DNA of 7,608 bases from Nitriliruptoraceae bacterium (GCA_007125475.1 SLDB01000080.1:1-7608); one strand, 5' to 3'; positions 1-6,638 are shown, counted from the stretch's first letter. Translations and numbers: made by a program. Notes: generated from the letters alone by a model not told the origin.

Positions 1-705
1 CGGTTGCTGGGCGCCCTCGGTGCCGACACCACCCGGCACGCCACGCAGCCACCCGACACCGGGCTGCGGGTGGCAGTGTCGTGGAAGGCGGCGTCCCCCG
101 GCGTGGTGGTCGCCGGGGTGTGGCGGGAGGCGGCGATCGAGGCCGGTCGGCTGTTGAACCACGCCGGCCACCAGGTCGAGCACCGTGACCCGCCGTACGA
201 CCGCGGCGTGACGCGGGGAGCCGTCGCCCGGTGGACGCAGGGGGTCGCCGAGGACGTCGCCGCGCTGGGGCTCGACCCGGAGGCGTTGCAACCGCGGACC
301 CGGGCGCACGTCGCCGCGGGCGAACGGCTCGGTCGGCTCTCACCGGTCGACGACGAGGCCACCGCGGCCTGGCGGGGACGACTCGACGCGGTGTTCACCG
401 ACGTCGACGTCGTCGTGACCCCGGCGTTCGCCCGGATGCAGCCGGCGGCGCACGCCTGGCACACCCGTCCGTGGGCGGCGAACATCGCGACCGAGCTGTC
501 GTCGTACCCGTTCTTCGCGGCGTGGGGCCTGGCGGACGTGCCCTCGCTCACCCTGCCGCTGTGGCACGACGCGGGTCGCCCGCTCAGCGTCCAACTCGCC
601 GTCCCCGCCGGCGACGAAGCACGCCTGTTCGCCGTCGCCGCGGCGCTCGAGCGCATGGTCCCCCGGGCGCGTCACGCCCCCGGGTGGGGGATCACGACGG
701 CGTAG
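1..705 (+). CDS. Amidase-superfamily protein, C-terminal part (5' truncated)
   Basis: This reading frame is open from the first base and ends at TAG 703-705, giving 234 residues; the true start lies outside the window. It resembles the C-terminal half of amidase-signature hydrolases (AmiE/GatA-like), which cleave amide bonds with a Ser-cisSer-Lys triad. Seen here are an LRVAVS strand near residue 22 followed by a helix and GHQVE, the DVVVTPAF segment near 136-143, the PFFAAWGLADVPSLTLPL segment near 170-187 (the 'PfN..G.Pa.s.P' region), and the closing PLSVQLAVPAGDEARLFAVAAALE pattern in two parts near 194-216. The glycine/serine-rich signature and catalytic triad would be upstream and cannot be checked. 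The substrate is unknown; GatA is less likely because this tail lacks its typical ending. Its last 14 bp overlap the convergent AI-2E gene. Family assignment is good, function is open. Confidence 0.85.
   Translation, partial: RLLGALGADTTRHATQPPDTGLRVAVSWKAASPGVVVAGVWREAAIEAGRLLNHAGHQVEHRDPPYDRGVTRGAVARWTQGVAEDVAALGLDPEALQPRTRAHVAAGERLGRLSPVDDEATAAWRGRLDAVFTDVDVVVTPAFARMQPAAHAWHTRPWAANIATELSSYPFFAAWGLADVPSLTLPLWHDAGRPLSVQLAVPAGDEARLFAVAAALERMVPRARHAPGWGITTA
662..684 (-). terminator. Possible hairpin terminator for the AI-2E gene, inside the amidase 3' end
   Basis: The self-complementary hexamer CCCGGG occurs at 662-667 and 679-684, allowing a 6-bp G/C stem with an 11-nt loop. It begins 8 nt beyond the stop codon of the minus-strand AI-2E gene, a normal place for a terminator, but it lies in the coding sequence of the amidase. 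There is no U-tract, and such palindromes arise readily by chance in GC-rich DNA, so this is tentative. Confidence 0.3.
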
Positions 706-1990
706 GGCGGTCGGCCTCGGCGGCGTCGTCGCCGGTGGTGACCGTGTCCTCGACCCGGACCCTGGTGCGTCGACGGGCCCACCGACTGCCGGGCTGACCG
801 CGGCCACGTCGTCGCACCGCCCGCAGGTGGGTGTCCTCGGGGAAGCGCACCTTGACGGTGTCGGGGTCGACACCGGGTCCGCCGATCGGTTCGGGGCCTG
901 CGAGGGCGCCCTGGCGGGCGTACTCGTGGCGCAGCCGAAGCTCGTTGCCGACGGCGGCCACGACCGCGGTGACCGGTACGGCGAGGAACGCACCGACGAT
1001 CCCGACGAGGATCGCCCCCATCGTCAGCACCGCGAGGATCACCACCGGGTGCAGCGCGACCGCTCGGCGCATGATCGTCGGCTGGAGGATGTTGGACTCG
1101 ACCTGCTGGACGGCGAGGACGATCCCGGCGACGATCAACGCCGTCGTCGGACCCTGGCTCGCCAACGCCACCAGCACGGCCAGCAGACCGGTGATGAACG
1201 CCCCGATCACCGGGATGAATCCCCCGAAGAACACCAGCACCGCCAACGGCAGCACCAGTGGCACGTCGACGATGAGCAGGCCGATCCCGATCCCGACCGC
1301 ATCGATGAGCGCGACCAGGGCGGTGCCCCGAACGAACCCCGACAGCGCCACCCAGCCCCGGGCACCGGCGGCACGGAACGTGTCGCGGTGCGCCTCCGGG
1401 GTACGGGAGATGAACCACCGCACGATCTGGTCGCCGTCCTTGACGAAGAAGAACAGCAGGATCACCGCGAGGATCAGCGCGGTGAGTCCCTGCCCGAGCG
1501 CGATCGCGAACGCCCCGACCGAGATCGCGATCTCGCCGACGGAGTCCTCGAGGGTCTGCATCCCCTGGTCGATGAGGTCCTCGACCTGGGCGCGGTCGTA
1601 CCCGATCGGGCCGGTCTCGAGCCACTCGAGGACCGAGTCGACGCCCTGCACCACCGTGGTCTGCAGCTCCTGCAACTGGGAGATGAACGCCGGGGTGAGC
1701 AGCGCGATCACCCCGACGAACGAACCGATCCCGCCGATCACCACCAGCGAGGCCGCCGCGAGGCGTGGCATGCCGCGCCGTTCCAGCCGGCGGGCCGGGG
1801 GCACGGCCAGGGTCGCCAGGATCAGGGCGATGATAACCGGCAGGGAGACCAGGTAGAGGCGGGTCGCGGCGTACAACGCCACACCGAGCCCGGCGAGGAG
1901 GACGAGGACGCGCCAGGTGTACTGCGTGATGGTGTCCAGCCACGCCGGAACGGGGCGTTCGGTGCGCCGGTCGGCGCCGTCGTCTGTCAC
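692..1990 (-). CDS. AI-2E/PerM family multi-pass membrane transporter
   Basis: This is a 432-residue inner-membrane protein. Hydrophobic segments lie near 27-42, 48-64, 78-100, 156-183, 222-241, 245-278 and 313-345. The family hallmark is a C-terminal core with the GGFIPVIGAF motif (256-265), QQVESNILQP (295-304), a LHP motif (313-315) and GIVGAFLAVPV (330-340), all present. A soluble stretch (about 103-153) between the membrane blocks is also typical. After residue 350 the tail is polar and Arg-rich, ending in an acidic stretch. Members include the E. coli AI-2 exporter TqsA, PerM and some Na+/H+ antiporters, so the family name does not establish the substrate. The start is GTG 1990-1988, with AAGGG 8 nt upstream on the minus strand. 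It is divergent from nrdJ and converges on the amidase with a 14-bp overlap. Family is confident; function is unknown. Confidence 0.9.
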   Translation of the reverse strand: MTDDGADRRTERPVPAWLDTITQYTWRVLVLLAGLGVALYAATRLYLVSLPVIIALILATLAVPPARRLERRGMPRLAAASLVVIGGIGSFVGVIALLTPAFISQLQELQTTVVQGVDSVLEWLETGPIGYDRAQVEDLIDQGMQTLEDSVGEIAISVGAFAIALGQGLTALILAVILLFFFVKDGDQIVRWFISRTPEAHRDTFRAAGARGWVALSGFVRGTALVALIDAVGIGIGLLIVDVPLVLPLAVLVFFGGFIPVIGAFITGLLAVLVALASQGPTTALIVAGIVLAVQQVESNILQPTIMRRAVALHPVVILAVLTMGAILVGIVGAFLAVPVTAVVAAVGNELRLRHEYARQGALAGPEPIGGPGVDPDTVKVRFPEDTHLRAVRRRGRGQPGSRWARRRTRVRVEDTVTTGDDAAEADRPTPS

Positions 1991-2169
1991 CTCTGGGGCC
2001 CTTCGTCAACGCGCCCGTCACGCGGCGCTGAGCGCCGATGCTAGGCGAGGGCCGACGCCGGTAGGCCGCGCCGCCGTACGTGTCGCGCGGGCGTCGTCGT
2101 GGTGTCCGCCCATGAGGTACAGGTGAGCGCCGAGCGCGCTGCTTGCCATGGGCGAACGGTCGGCCAGGG

Positions 2170-2234
2170 TGTGGACAACCTGTGGTCGAGTCGTGGAGGA
2201 TCTGGGGGTTGCGTGGGGGCGAATCTGTGGAAAC
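2170..2234 (-). promoter_or_regulatory. Cluster of three DnaA-box-like sites upstream of nrdJ
   Basis: On the minus strand, 2178-2170 reads TTGTCCACA, identical to the preferred DnaA box of high-GC actinobacteria. Two weaker sites in the same orientation, each matching 7 of 9 positions, follow: TCGACCACA (2189-2181) and GTTTCCACA (2234-2226). The third touches the first NrdR box. DnaA is known to control the nrdAB promoter in E. coli, so a role in nrdJ transcription is plausible. Here it is inferred only from sequence matches; the perfect site is the firmest of the three. Confidence 0.5.
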
Positions 2235-2248
2235 ACTAGATGTTGTGC
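2233..2248 (+). promoter_or_regulatory. NrdR box 1 (putative operator of nrdJ)
   Basis: ACACTAGATGTTGTGC matches the bacterial NrdR-box consensus acaCwAtATaTwGtgt at 13 of 16 positions, including the outer ACAC/GTG arms. NrdR is the zinc-ribbon/ATP-cone repressor that binds paired boxes at ribonucleotide reductase promoters when dATP is high. The site lies about 225 bp before the nrdJ start codon, so a long leader is implied if this is the promoter. Confidence 0.65.
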
Positions 2249-2265
2249 TTGCAGCGGATTGCGAA

Positions 2266-2281
2266 CCCCTATGGCTTGTGC
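2266..2281 (+). promoter_or_regulatory. NrdR box 2 (weaker partner site)
   Basis: CCCCTATGGCTTGTGC matches the NrdR consensus at 10 of 16 positions, with a good right half (TTGTG) and a weak left half. It starts 33 bp after box 1, close to the roughly three-helical-turn spacing of known NrdR pairs, and this spacing is the main support. A TATGGC sequence at 2270-2275 inside it could be a -10 element, with TTGCAG (2249-2254) or TTGTGC (2243-2248) as an imperfectly spaced -35. In that case the boxes would cover the promoter, but the promoter assignment is speculative. Confidence 0.45.
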
Positions 2282-2318
2282 ATCCTCGGCCGTAGTCGTG
2301 TCGCAGATGCTTGCGTAC

Positions 2319-2389
2319 CGTCGGTGATGCGGGTTGAGTCACCGGCCGGATGACACGCAGGTAATTCCCGGCGTGGAACCGCACCGACG
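2319..2389 (+). other. Potential long-range stem in the nrdJ mRNA leader
   Basis: CGTCGGTG at 2319-2326 is exactly complementary to CACCGACG at 2382-2389. The pairing can extend inward through CGG/CCG and TT/AA with small bulges. Inside, GTCA (2338-2341) can pair with TGAC (2351-2354). The resulting branched fold would precede the nrdJ ribosome-binding site by about 70 nt. Function is unknown, and GC-rich DNA gives chance pairings, so this is a candidate only. Confidence 0.35.
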
Positions 2390-2410
2390 AACGCAGGCCC
2401 GTCAGCACCC

Positions 2411-2437
2411 GGCCGCCGGAGCACCACTCCACCGGCC
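2411..2437 (+). other. Stem-loop just upstream of the nrdJ ribosome-binding site
   Basis: GGCCG (2411-2415) pairs with CGGCC (2433-2437), followed by a 2x2 internal loop. GGAG (2418-2421) then pairs with CTCC (2427-2430) around a CACCA loop. The structure ends 19 nt before the GAGGAG ribosome-binding sequence, so it could influence translation. No known family is recognised. Confidence 0.35.
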
Positions 2438-2472
2438 GCACGCGGGGCCGCACGACGAGGAGTCACACCCCC

Positions 2473-5400
2473 ATGGCCGACACCACCCGAGCCGACGACC
2501 CCGCCCGCGCCCACGACGGGGCTGTCCGCGTCACCGACGTCGACACGGGCACCGGCCTGACGTTCTCGCGGTACTTCACGCGCGACGGCGTGCATCCCTA
2601 CGACGAGCTCGAGTGGGAGCTGCGCGACGCGGTGCTCAAGAACTGGCGGGACGGCACGGTGTCGTTCGAGCAGCGCGGCGTGGAGTTCCCCTCCAGCTGG
2701 TCGGTGATGGCGACCCAGATCGTCTCCCAGAAGTACTTCCGCGGCACGCTGGGCACCCCGGAGCGTGAGCACTCGGTCAAGCAGATGATCGACCGGGTCG
2801 CCGACACCATCACCGCCTGGGGGATCGACGGTGGCTACTTCGCCGACGAGGGTTCCGCCGAGGTGTTCAACGCCGAGCTCAAGCACCTGCTGGTGAACCA
2901 GAAGGCGGCGTTCAACTCCCCGGTGTGGTTCAACGTCGGCGTCGAGGAGACCCCGCAGTGCTCGGCGTGCTTCATCCTCGCCGTCGAGGACACGATGGCG
3001 TCGATCCTCAACTGGTACGTCGAGGAGGGCACGATCTTCAAGGGCGGCTCGGGGGCCGGGATCAACCTCTCCTCGATCCGTTCGTCCAAGGAGCAGCTCA
3101 AGGGGGGCGGGGAGGCCTCCGGTCCGGTGTCGTTCATGCGCGGCGCCGACGCCTCGGCCGGCACGATCAAGTCCGGGGGCAAGACCCGCCGGGCAGCCAA
3201 GATGGTGATCCTCAACGTCGACCACCCCGACATCGAGGAGTTCGTCTGGACCAAGGCGCGCGAGGAGAAGAAGGTCCGGGTGCTGCGCGAGGCCGGCTTC
3301 GACATGGATCTCGACGGCGAGGACTACGCCTCGATCCAGTACCAGAACGCGAACAACTCGGTGCGGGTCACCGACGAGTTCATGCGCGCCTACGAACAGG
3401 GCACCACCTACCCGGTGCGTGCGGTGACCACCGGCGAGGTCATCGAGGAGAAGGACGCCCGCCAGGTGATGCGCCAGATCTCCGAGGCCGCCTGGGAGTG
3501 CGCCGACCCCGGGGTGCAGTACGACACGGTGATCAACGACTGGCACACCTCGCCGGAGTCGGGGCGGATCAACGGCTCCAACCCGTGCTTCCCCGCGGAC
3601 GCGCTGGTGCACACCGACAAGGGATTGCTCCGCTTCGACGAGCTGATCGACCGGGTCAACCACGGTGAGGCCTTCGGCGTCTACACCCACGACGCCACGA
3701 ACCCGGACGAGCCGTCGGAGCGCGTCGAGGTGACGACGCCCGAGGCGTTCATGCTCACCGGCACCAACGAGATCGTGCGCTTGAGCTTCTCCAACGGCAT
3801 GCAGCTCCGCTGCACACCCGGTCACCGGATCTGGACGACGAACCGTGGGTACGTCGAGGCGGAGGAGCTCACCGACCAGGACCAGGTCAAGATCCTCAAC
3901 CTGCCGGCTCCGGCGATCCACGCGGAGTGGGCGCTGCCCGTCGCCAGCGACGTCGAGCACTACCGCCAGAAGGGCGACCACGCGGCCGTCATCCGGTTGC
4001 CGGAGAAGTGGACCGACGACTTCGCGCACTACCTCGGTTGGCTCGTCGGTGACGGGAGCATCTCCGGCGACGTGGTGTCGGCGATCTACGGCACCGCCGA
4101 GGAGCAGGAGCACGTCCTGCCACGCCACCGGCAGCTCGTGACGGACATCAACGACGGGCGGGCCCCGACCCCCTCGGAGCAGCCCAACGGCACGGTGCAA
4201 CTGCGTCAGAGCCGCCGTGCGGTCCGGGGCTTCCTCGAGGCGCTCGGTCTCAGCGACGCGAACGCTGCCGCCAAGCGGCTGCCGTGGAGCGTCCGCCAGG
4301 CACCTCCCGAAGCGCTCGGCTCGTTCCTGCAGGGGCTGTTCGACGCGGATGGCTGCGTGTCGAACACGGAGAAGGGGCGCTACGTCGGTCTGGGTTCGCG
4401 CTCGCTCGAGCTGGTCCGCGACGTGCAGGTGATGCTGAGCACCTTCGGTATCCACTCGCGGATCTACACGATCGAGCACGGGACGGCTTCGACCTTCGCC
4501 TACACCCGCAAGGACGGTTCCGAGGCTGCCTACGAGGGAGCTTCGACGGGGTACGACCTGCGCATCTCCGGGAGGTCCCTGGAGGCATTCGCCACCTACG
4601 TGGGCTTCTCTCTGCCGTCGAAGGCGGACGCGCTTGGCCGCGTGCTCGGTGAGCACGTGCGCTACCACACCGACGAGACGGCTCGGTTGGTGGAGCGAGC
4701 CTCCGAGGGGTTCGAGCAGACCTACAACCTCTCTGAGCCCCGCAACCACAGCTACGTCGTCGGCGGCATCGTCGTCCGCAACTGCTCGGAGTACATGCAC
4801 CTGGACAACTCGGCGTGCAACCTCGCCTCGCTGAACCTCAAGAAGTTCTACGACTACGACGCCGGCCGGTTCGACGTCGAGGCGTACAAGCGCGCGATCG
4901 AGGTGGTGTTCACCGCCCAGGAGATCATCGTCGGATACTCGTCGTACCCGACCGAGGCGATCGCGAAGAACGCCAACGACTTCCGTGAGCTCGGGCTGGG
5001 CTACGCCAACCTCGGCGGGCTGCTGATGTCGATCGGGCTGCCCTACGACTCCGACGAGGGTCGTGCCTGGGCCGGGGCCCTCACCGCCCTGATGACCGGG
5101 CACGCCTACCGCACCTCGGCGCAGCTGGCCCGCGTCAAGGGCCCGCACGCCGGGTACGCCAAGAACGCCACCCCGATGCTGCGGGTGATCGGCAAGCACC
5201 GGGCCGCCGTCGACGACATCGACCCGCGCCCGGTCGCCGACGACCTCCTCGGCGCCGCCCGCACCGCCTGGGACGAGGCCCTCGAGCTCGGCCGTGAGCA
5301 CGGCTACCGCAACGCGCAGGCCAGCGTGCTCGCCCCCACCGGGACCATCGGGCTGATGATGGACTGCGACACCACCGGGATCGAACCGGACCTCGGGCTG

Positions 5401-6462
5401 ATCAAGACCAAGAAGATGGTCGGGGGCGGCTCGCTGACGATCGTGAACCAGACGGTGCCCCAGGCGCTGGCACACCTCGGCTACGAACCCGAGCAGGTCG
5501 AGGCGATCATCGCCTACATCGACGAGAACAAGACGATCCACGGCGCCCCGGCGCTCAAGCGCGAGCACGTCAAGGTGTTCCAGTGCGCGATGGGTGACGA
5601 CGCCATCCACTACATGGGTCACGTCAAGATGATGGCCGCCGCGCAGCCGTTCATCTCCGGGGCGATCTCCAAGACGGTGAACCTCCCGGAGGAGGCGACG
5701 GTCGCCGACGTCGAGCAGCTCCACCTCGACGCCTGGAAGCTGGGGGTGAAGGCGATCGCGATCTACCGCGACAACTGCAAGGTCGCCCAGCCGCTGAGCG
5801 TCACCAAGAAGGCCGTCGCCGGGGCCGACGACGCCGCGACCGCCTCGCCGGTGCCGATGCGGCGCAAGCTCCCCAAGACGCGGCCGTCGCAGACGATCTC
5901 GTTCCAGGTCGGTGAGGCCAAGGGCTACATCACCGCCGGCGAGTACCCCGGCGACGGGATCGGCGAGGTCTTCGTGAAGCTCGGCAAGCAGGGCTCGACG
6001 CTCTCCGGGCTGCTGGACGCGTTCGCGATCAGCGTCTCGATCGGGCTGCAGTACGGCGTGCCGCTCGAGAGCTACGTGTCGAAGTTCATGAACATGCGCT
6101 TCGAGCCGGCCGGGATGACCGACGACCCCGAGATCCGCTTCTCCACCTCGATCGTGGACTTCCTGGCCCGCAAGCTCGCGCTGGAGTACCTCCCGGCCGA
6201 ACAGCGCGAGGTGCTGGGGATCTACTCGCTCGAGGAGCGCACCCGGATGCTCGACCAGGGCTACGGCGACGGCGACACCGAGGTGCCGGCGGCACCCAGC
6301 GCCGAGTCGGTGGCGAACTCCGAACCGCTCCCGCAGTTCGAGGGTTCGAGCATGCCCGTCGACCACGACGCGCCGATGTGCTTCGAGTGCGGGATCAAGA
6401 TGATCCGCTCCGGCGCCTGCCACGTCTGCGAGTCGTGCGGGACCACCAGCGGGTGCTCGTGA
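2473..6462 (+). CDS. nrdJ: Vitamin B12-dependent (class II) ribonucleotide reductase, intein-containing precursor
   Basis: NrdJ reduces ribonucleotides to deoxyribonucleotides with adenosylcobalamin as radical source, with no small subunit. The 1329-residue precursor consists of an N-extein (1-371), an intein (372-770) and a C-extein (771-1329). Splicing gives a 930-residue enzyme, a normal actinobacterial length. Seen: SACF with C166 and NSAC with C782, the likely redox pair; the active-site NPCSE formed by N370, C771 (thiyl-radical Cys) and E773; and the phosphate-binding APTGTIG at 954-960. A TSCPD-like domain lies at about 1135-1240. After a flexible linker comes a Cys-rich tail (C1303, C1306, C1316, C1319, C1322, C1328) resembling a zinc ribbon that also carries thiols for re-reduction. 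No N-terminal ATP-cone is seen. ATG 2473 has GAGGAG 10 nt upstream. The gene appears monocistronic, with NrdR- and DnaA-like sites before it and a hairpin terminator after it. No nrdR or nrdB is adjacent. Confidence 0.96.
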   Translation: MADTTRADDPARAHDGAVRVTDVDTGTGLTFSRYFTRDGVHPYDELEWELRDAVLKNWRDGTVSFEQRGVEFPSSWSVMATQIVSQKYFRGTLGTPEREHSVKQMIDRVADTITAWGIDGGYFADEGSAEVFNAELKHLLVNQKAAFNSPVWFNVGVEETPQCSACFILAVEDTMASILNWYVEEGTIFKGGSGAGINLSSIRSSKEQLKGGGEASGPVSFMRGADASAGTIKSGGKTRRAAKMVILNVDHPDIEEFVWTKAREEKKVRVLREAGFDMDLDGEDYASIQYQNANNSVRVTDEFMRAYEQGTTYPVRAVTTGEVIEEKDARQVMRQISEAAWECADPGVQYDTVINDWHTSPESGRINGSNPCFPADALVHTDKGLLRFDELIDRVNHGEAFGVYTHDATNPDEPSERVEVTTPEAFMLTGTNEIVRLSFSNGMQLRCTPGHRIWTTNRGYVEAEELTDQDQVKILNLPAPAIHAEWALPVASDVEHYRQKGDHAAVIRLPEKWTDDFAHYLGWLVGDGSISGDVVSAIYGTAEEQEHVLPRHRQLVTDINDGRAPTPSEQPNGTVQLRQSRRAVRGFLEALGLSDANAAAKRLPWSVRQAPPEALGSFLQGLFDADGCVSNTEKGRYVGLGSRSLELVRDVQVMLSTFGIHSRIYTIEHGTASTFAYTRKDGSEAAYEGASTGYDLRISGRSLEAFATYVGFSLPSKADALGRVLGEHVRYHTDETARLVERASEGFEQTYNLSEPRNHSYVVGGIVVRNCSEYMHLDNSACNLASLNLKKFYDYDAGRFDVEAYKRAIEVVFTAQEIIVGYSSYPTEAIAKNANDFRELGLGYANLGGLLMSIGLPYDSDEGRAWAGALTALMTGHAYRTSAQLARVKGPHAGYAKNATPMLRVIGKHRAAVDDIDPRPVADDLLGAARTAWDEALELGREHGYRNAQASVLAPTGTIGLMMDCDTTGIEPDLGLIKTKKMVGGGSLTIVNQTVPQALAHLGYEPEQVEAIIAYIDENKTIHGAPALKREHVKVFQCAMGDDAIHYMGHVKMMAAAQPFISGAISKTVNLPEEATVADVEQLHLDAWKLGVKAIAIYRDNCKVAQPLSVTKKAVAGADDAATASPVPMRRKLPKTRPSQTISFQVGEAKGYITAGEYPGDGIGEVFVKLGKQGSTLSGLLDAFAISVSIGLQYGVPLESYVSKFMNMRFEPAGMTDDPEIRFSTSIVDFLARKLALEYLPAEQREVLGIYSLEERTRMLDQGYGDGDTEVPAAPSAESVANSEPLPQFEGSSMPVDHDAPMCFECGIKMIRSGACHVCESCGTTSGCS
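3586..4782 (+). mobile_element. In-frame intein with LAGLIDADG homing endonuclease in NrdJ
   Basis: This element encodes precursor residues C372-N770 (399 aa). It excises itself from NrdJ and joins the flanks. Block A begins with nucleophile C372 (CFPADALVHT). Block B is CTPGH with T448 and H451. The two endonuclease motifs are LGWLVGDGS (521-529, D527) and LQGLFDADG (619-627, D626), both with their acidic residue, followed by a typical DISG-type region (LRISGRSLEAF, GF..PSK) near 693-713. Block F is YNLSEPRNHSYVVGG with H759, and the C-terminus is N770 followed by +1 Cys C771. Boundaries are fixed because deletion restores the conserved SNP/CSEY junction. The residue before N770 is Arg, not the usual His. 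The endonuclease looks intact, so the element may still home into empty nrdJ alleles. In sampled codons it uses more A/T-ending codons than its host gene, which suggests acquisition. Confidence 0.95.
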
Positions 6463-6500
6463 TCTTGGCAAGAGGATGCATTGTCAGGTGAAGGAGATCA

Positions 6501-6526
6501 CGGAGGGGCCCTTCGGGGCCCCTCCG
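6501..6526 (+). terminator. Intrinsic-type terminator hairpin after nrdJ
   Basis: An 11-bp perfect stem (6501-6511 with 6516-6526) is closed by a UUCG tetraloop on a C-G pair, an exceptionally stable loop. It starts 38 nt after the nrdJ stop codon. There is no U-tract after it, which is common for actinobacterial terminators. It separates nrdJ transcription from the following transporter gene. Confidence 0.85.
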
Positions 6527-6638
6527 CCCGCGTGTCAGCCAACGGCGGTGGCGGTGACGGGGCGCATCGCGGGCCGGGAGCCACGGCCGGGGGAGTAGGG
6601 TGCCCGACCGGTCCCGCTCGCCGGCCCAGGAGTCGCCC

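Larger units (their letters stand above)
1991..2472. other. Divergent intergenic region between the AI-2E gene and nrdJ
   Basis: These 482 bp separate two divergently read genes. The half next to the AI-2E start (1991-2160) shows only a 7-bp palindrome with a single central base (arms 2023-2029 and 2031-2037) and no clear promoter. The centre (2170-2281) is less GC-rich and holds the DnaA-box-like and NrdR-box-like sites listed separately. The part next to nrdJ (2282-2472) holds two potential RNA stems and ends in the ribosome-binding sequence GAGGAG at 2457-2462, 10 nt before the nrdJ ATG. A 72-codon GTG-initiated minus-strand frame (2236-2018) has no recognisable features and is not called a gene. 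Confidence 0.7.

Noticed and set aside
2023..2037. Short palindrome near the AI-2E start as an operator
   Set aside because: Seven-base G/C arms are common by chance in this DNA, and no known regulator motif is matched.
827..2044. Long plus-strand frames opposite the AI-2E gene
   Set aside because: Their compositions (Asp/Arg/His/Gln-rich or Thr/Ser/Arg-rich) are typical of shadow frames, and no domains are seen.
2170..2234. Chromosomal or plasmid replication origin from the DnaA boxes
   Set aside because: There are only three sites, one perfect, with no AT-rich unwinding region and no dnaA, dnaN or rep gene; a regulatory role fits better.
2018..2236. Possible 72-residue minus-strand small gene in the intergenic region
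   Set aside because: It has a GTG start, no family resemblance, and it overlaps the DnaA-box cluster; there is no independent support for coding.
672..2453. A 593-codon minus-strand frame overlapping the AI-2E gene and intergenic region
   Set aside because: Its Arg/Pro/Gly-rich translation has no recognisable domain and it overlaps the clear AI-2E membrane protein in another frame on the same strand.
2282..2472. Cobalamin riboswitch in front of the B12-dependent RNR
   Set aside because: I looked for the conserved B12-box and the GCCACTG-like core and did not find them. A weak AGTCACCGG stretch is not enough.
3586..4782. Insertion sequence, or separate endonuclease gene within nrdJ
   Set aside because: The insert is in frame, lacks terminal inverted repeats and target duplication, and carries all splicing blocks, so it is an intein.
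2269..6471. A 1400-codon minus-strand reading frame opposite nrdJ
   Set aside because: It is the antisense shadow of a very GC-rich gene, with low-complexity Arg/Gly/Val/Leu composition. The plus strand encodes an unmistakable NrdJ and intein.
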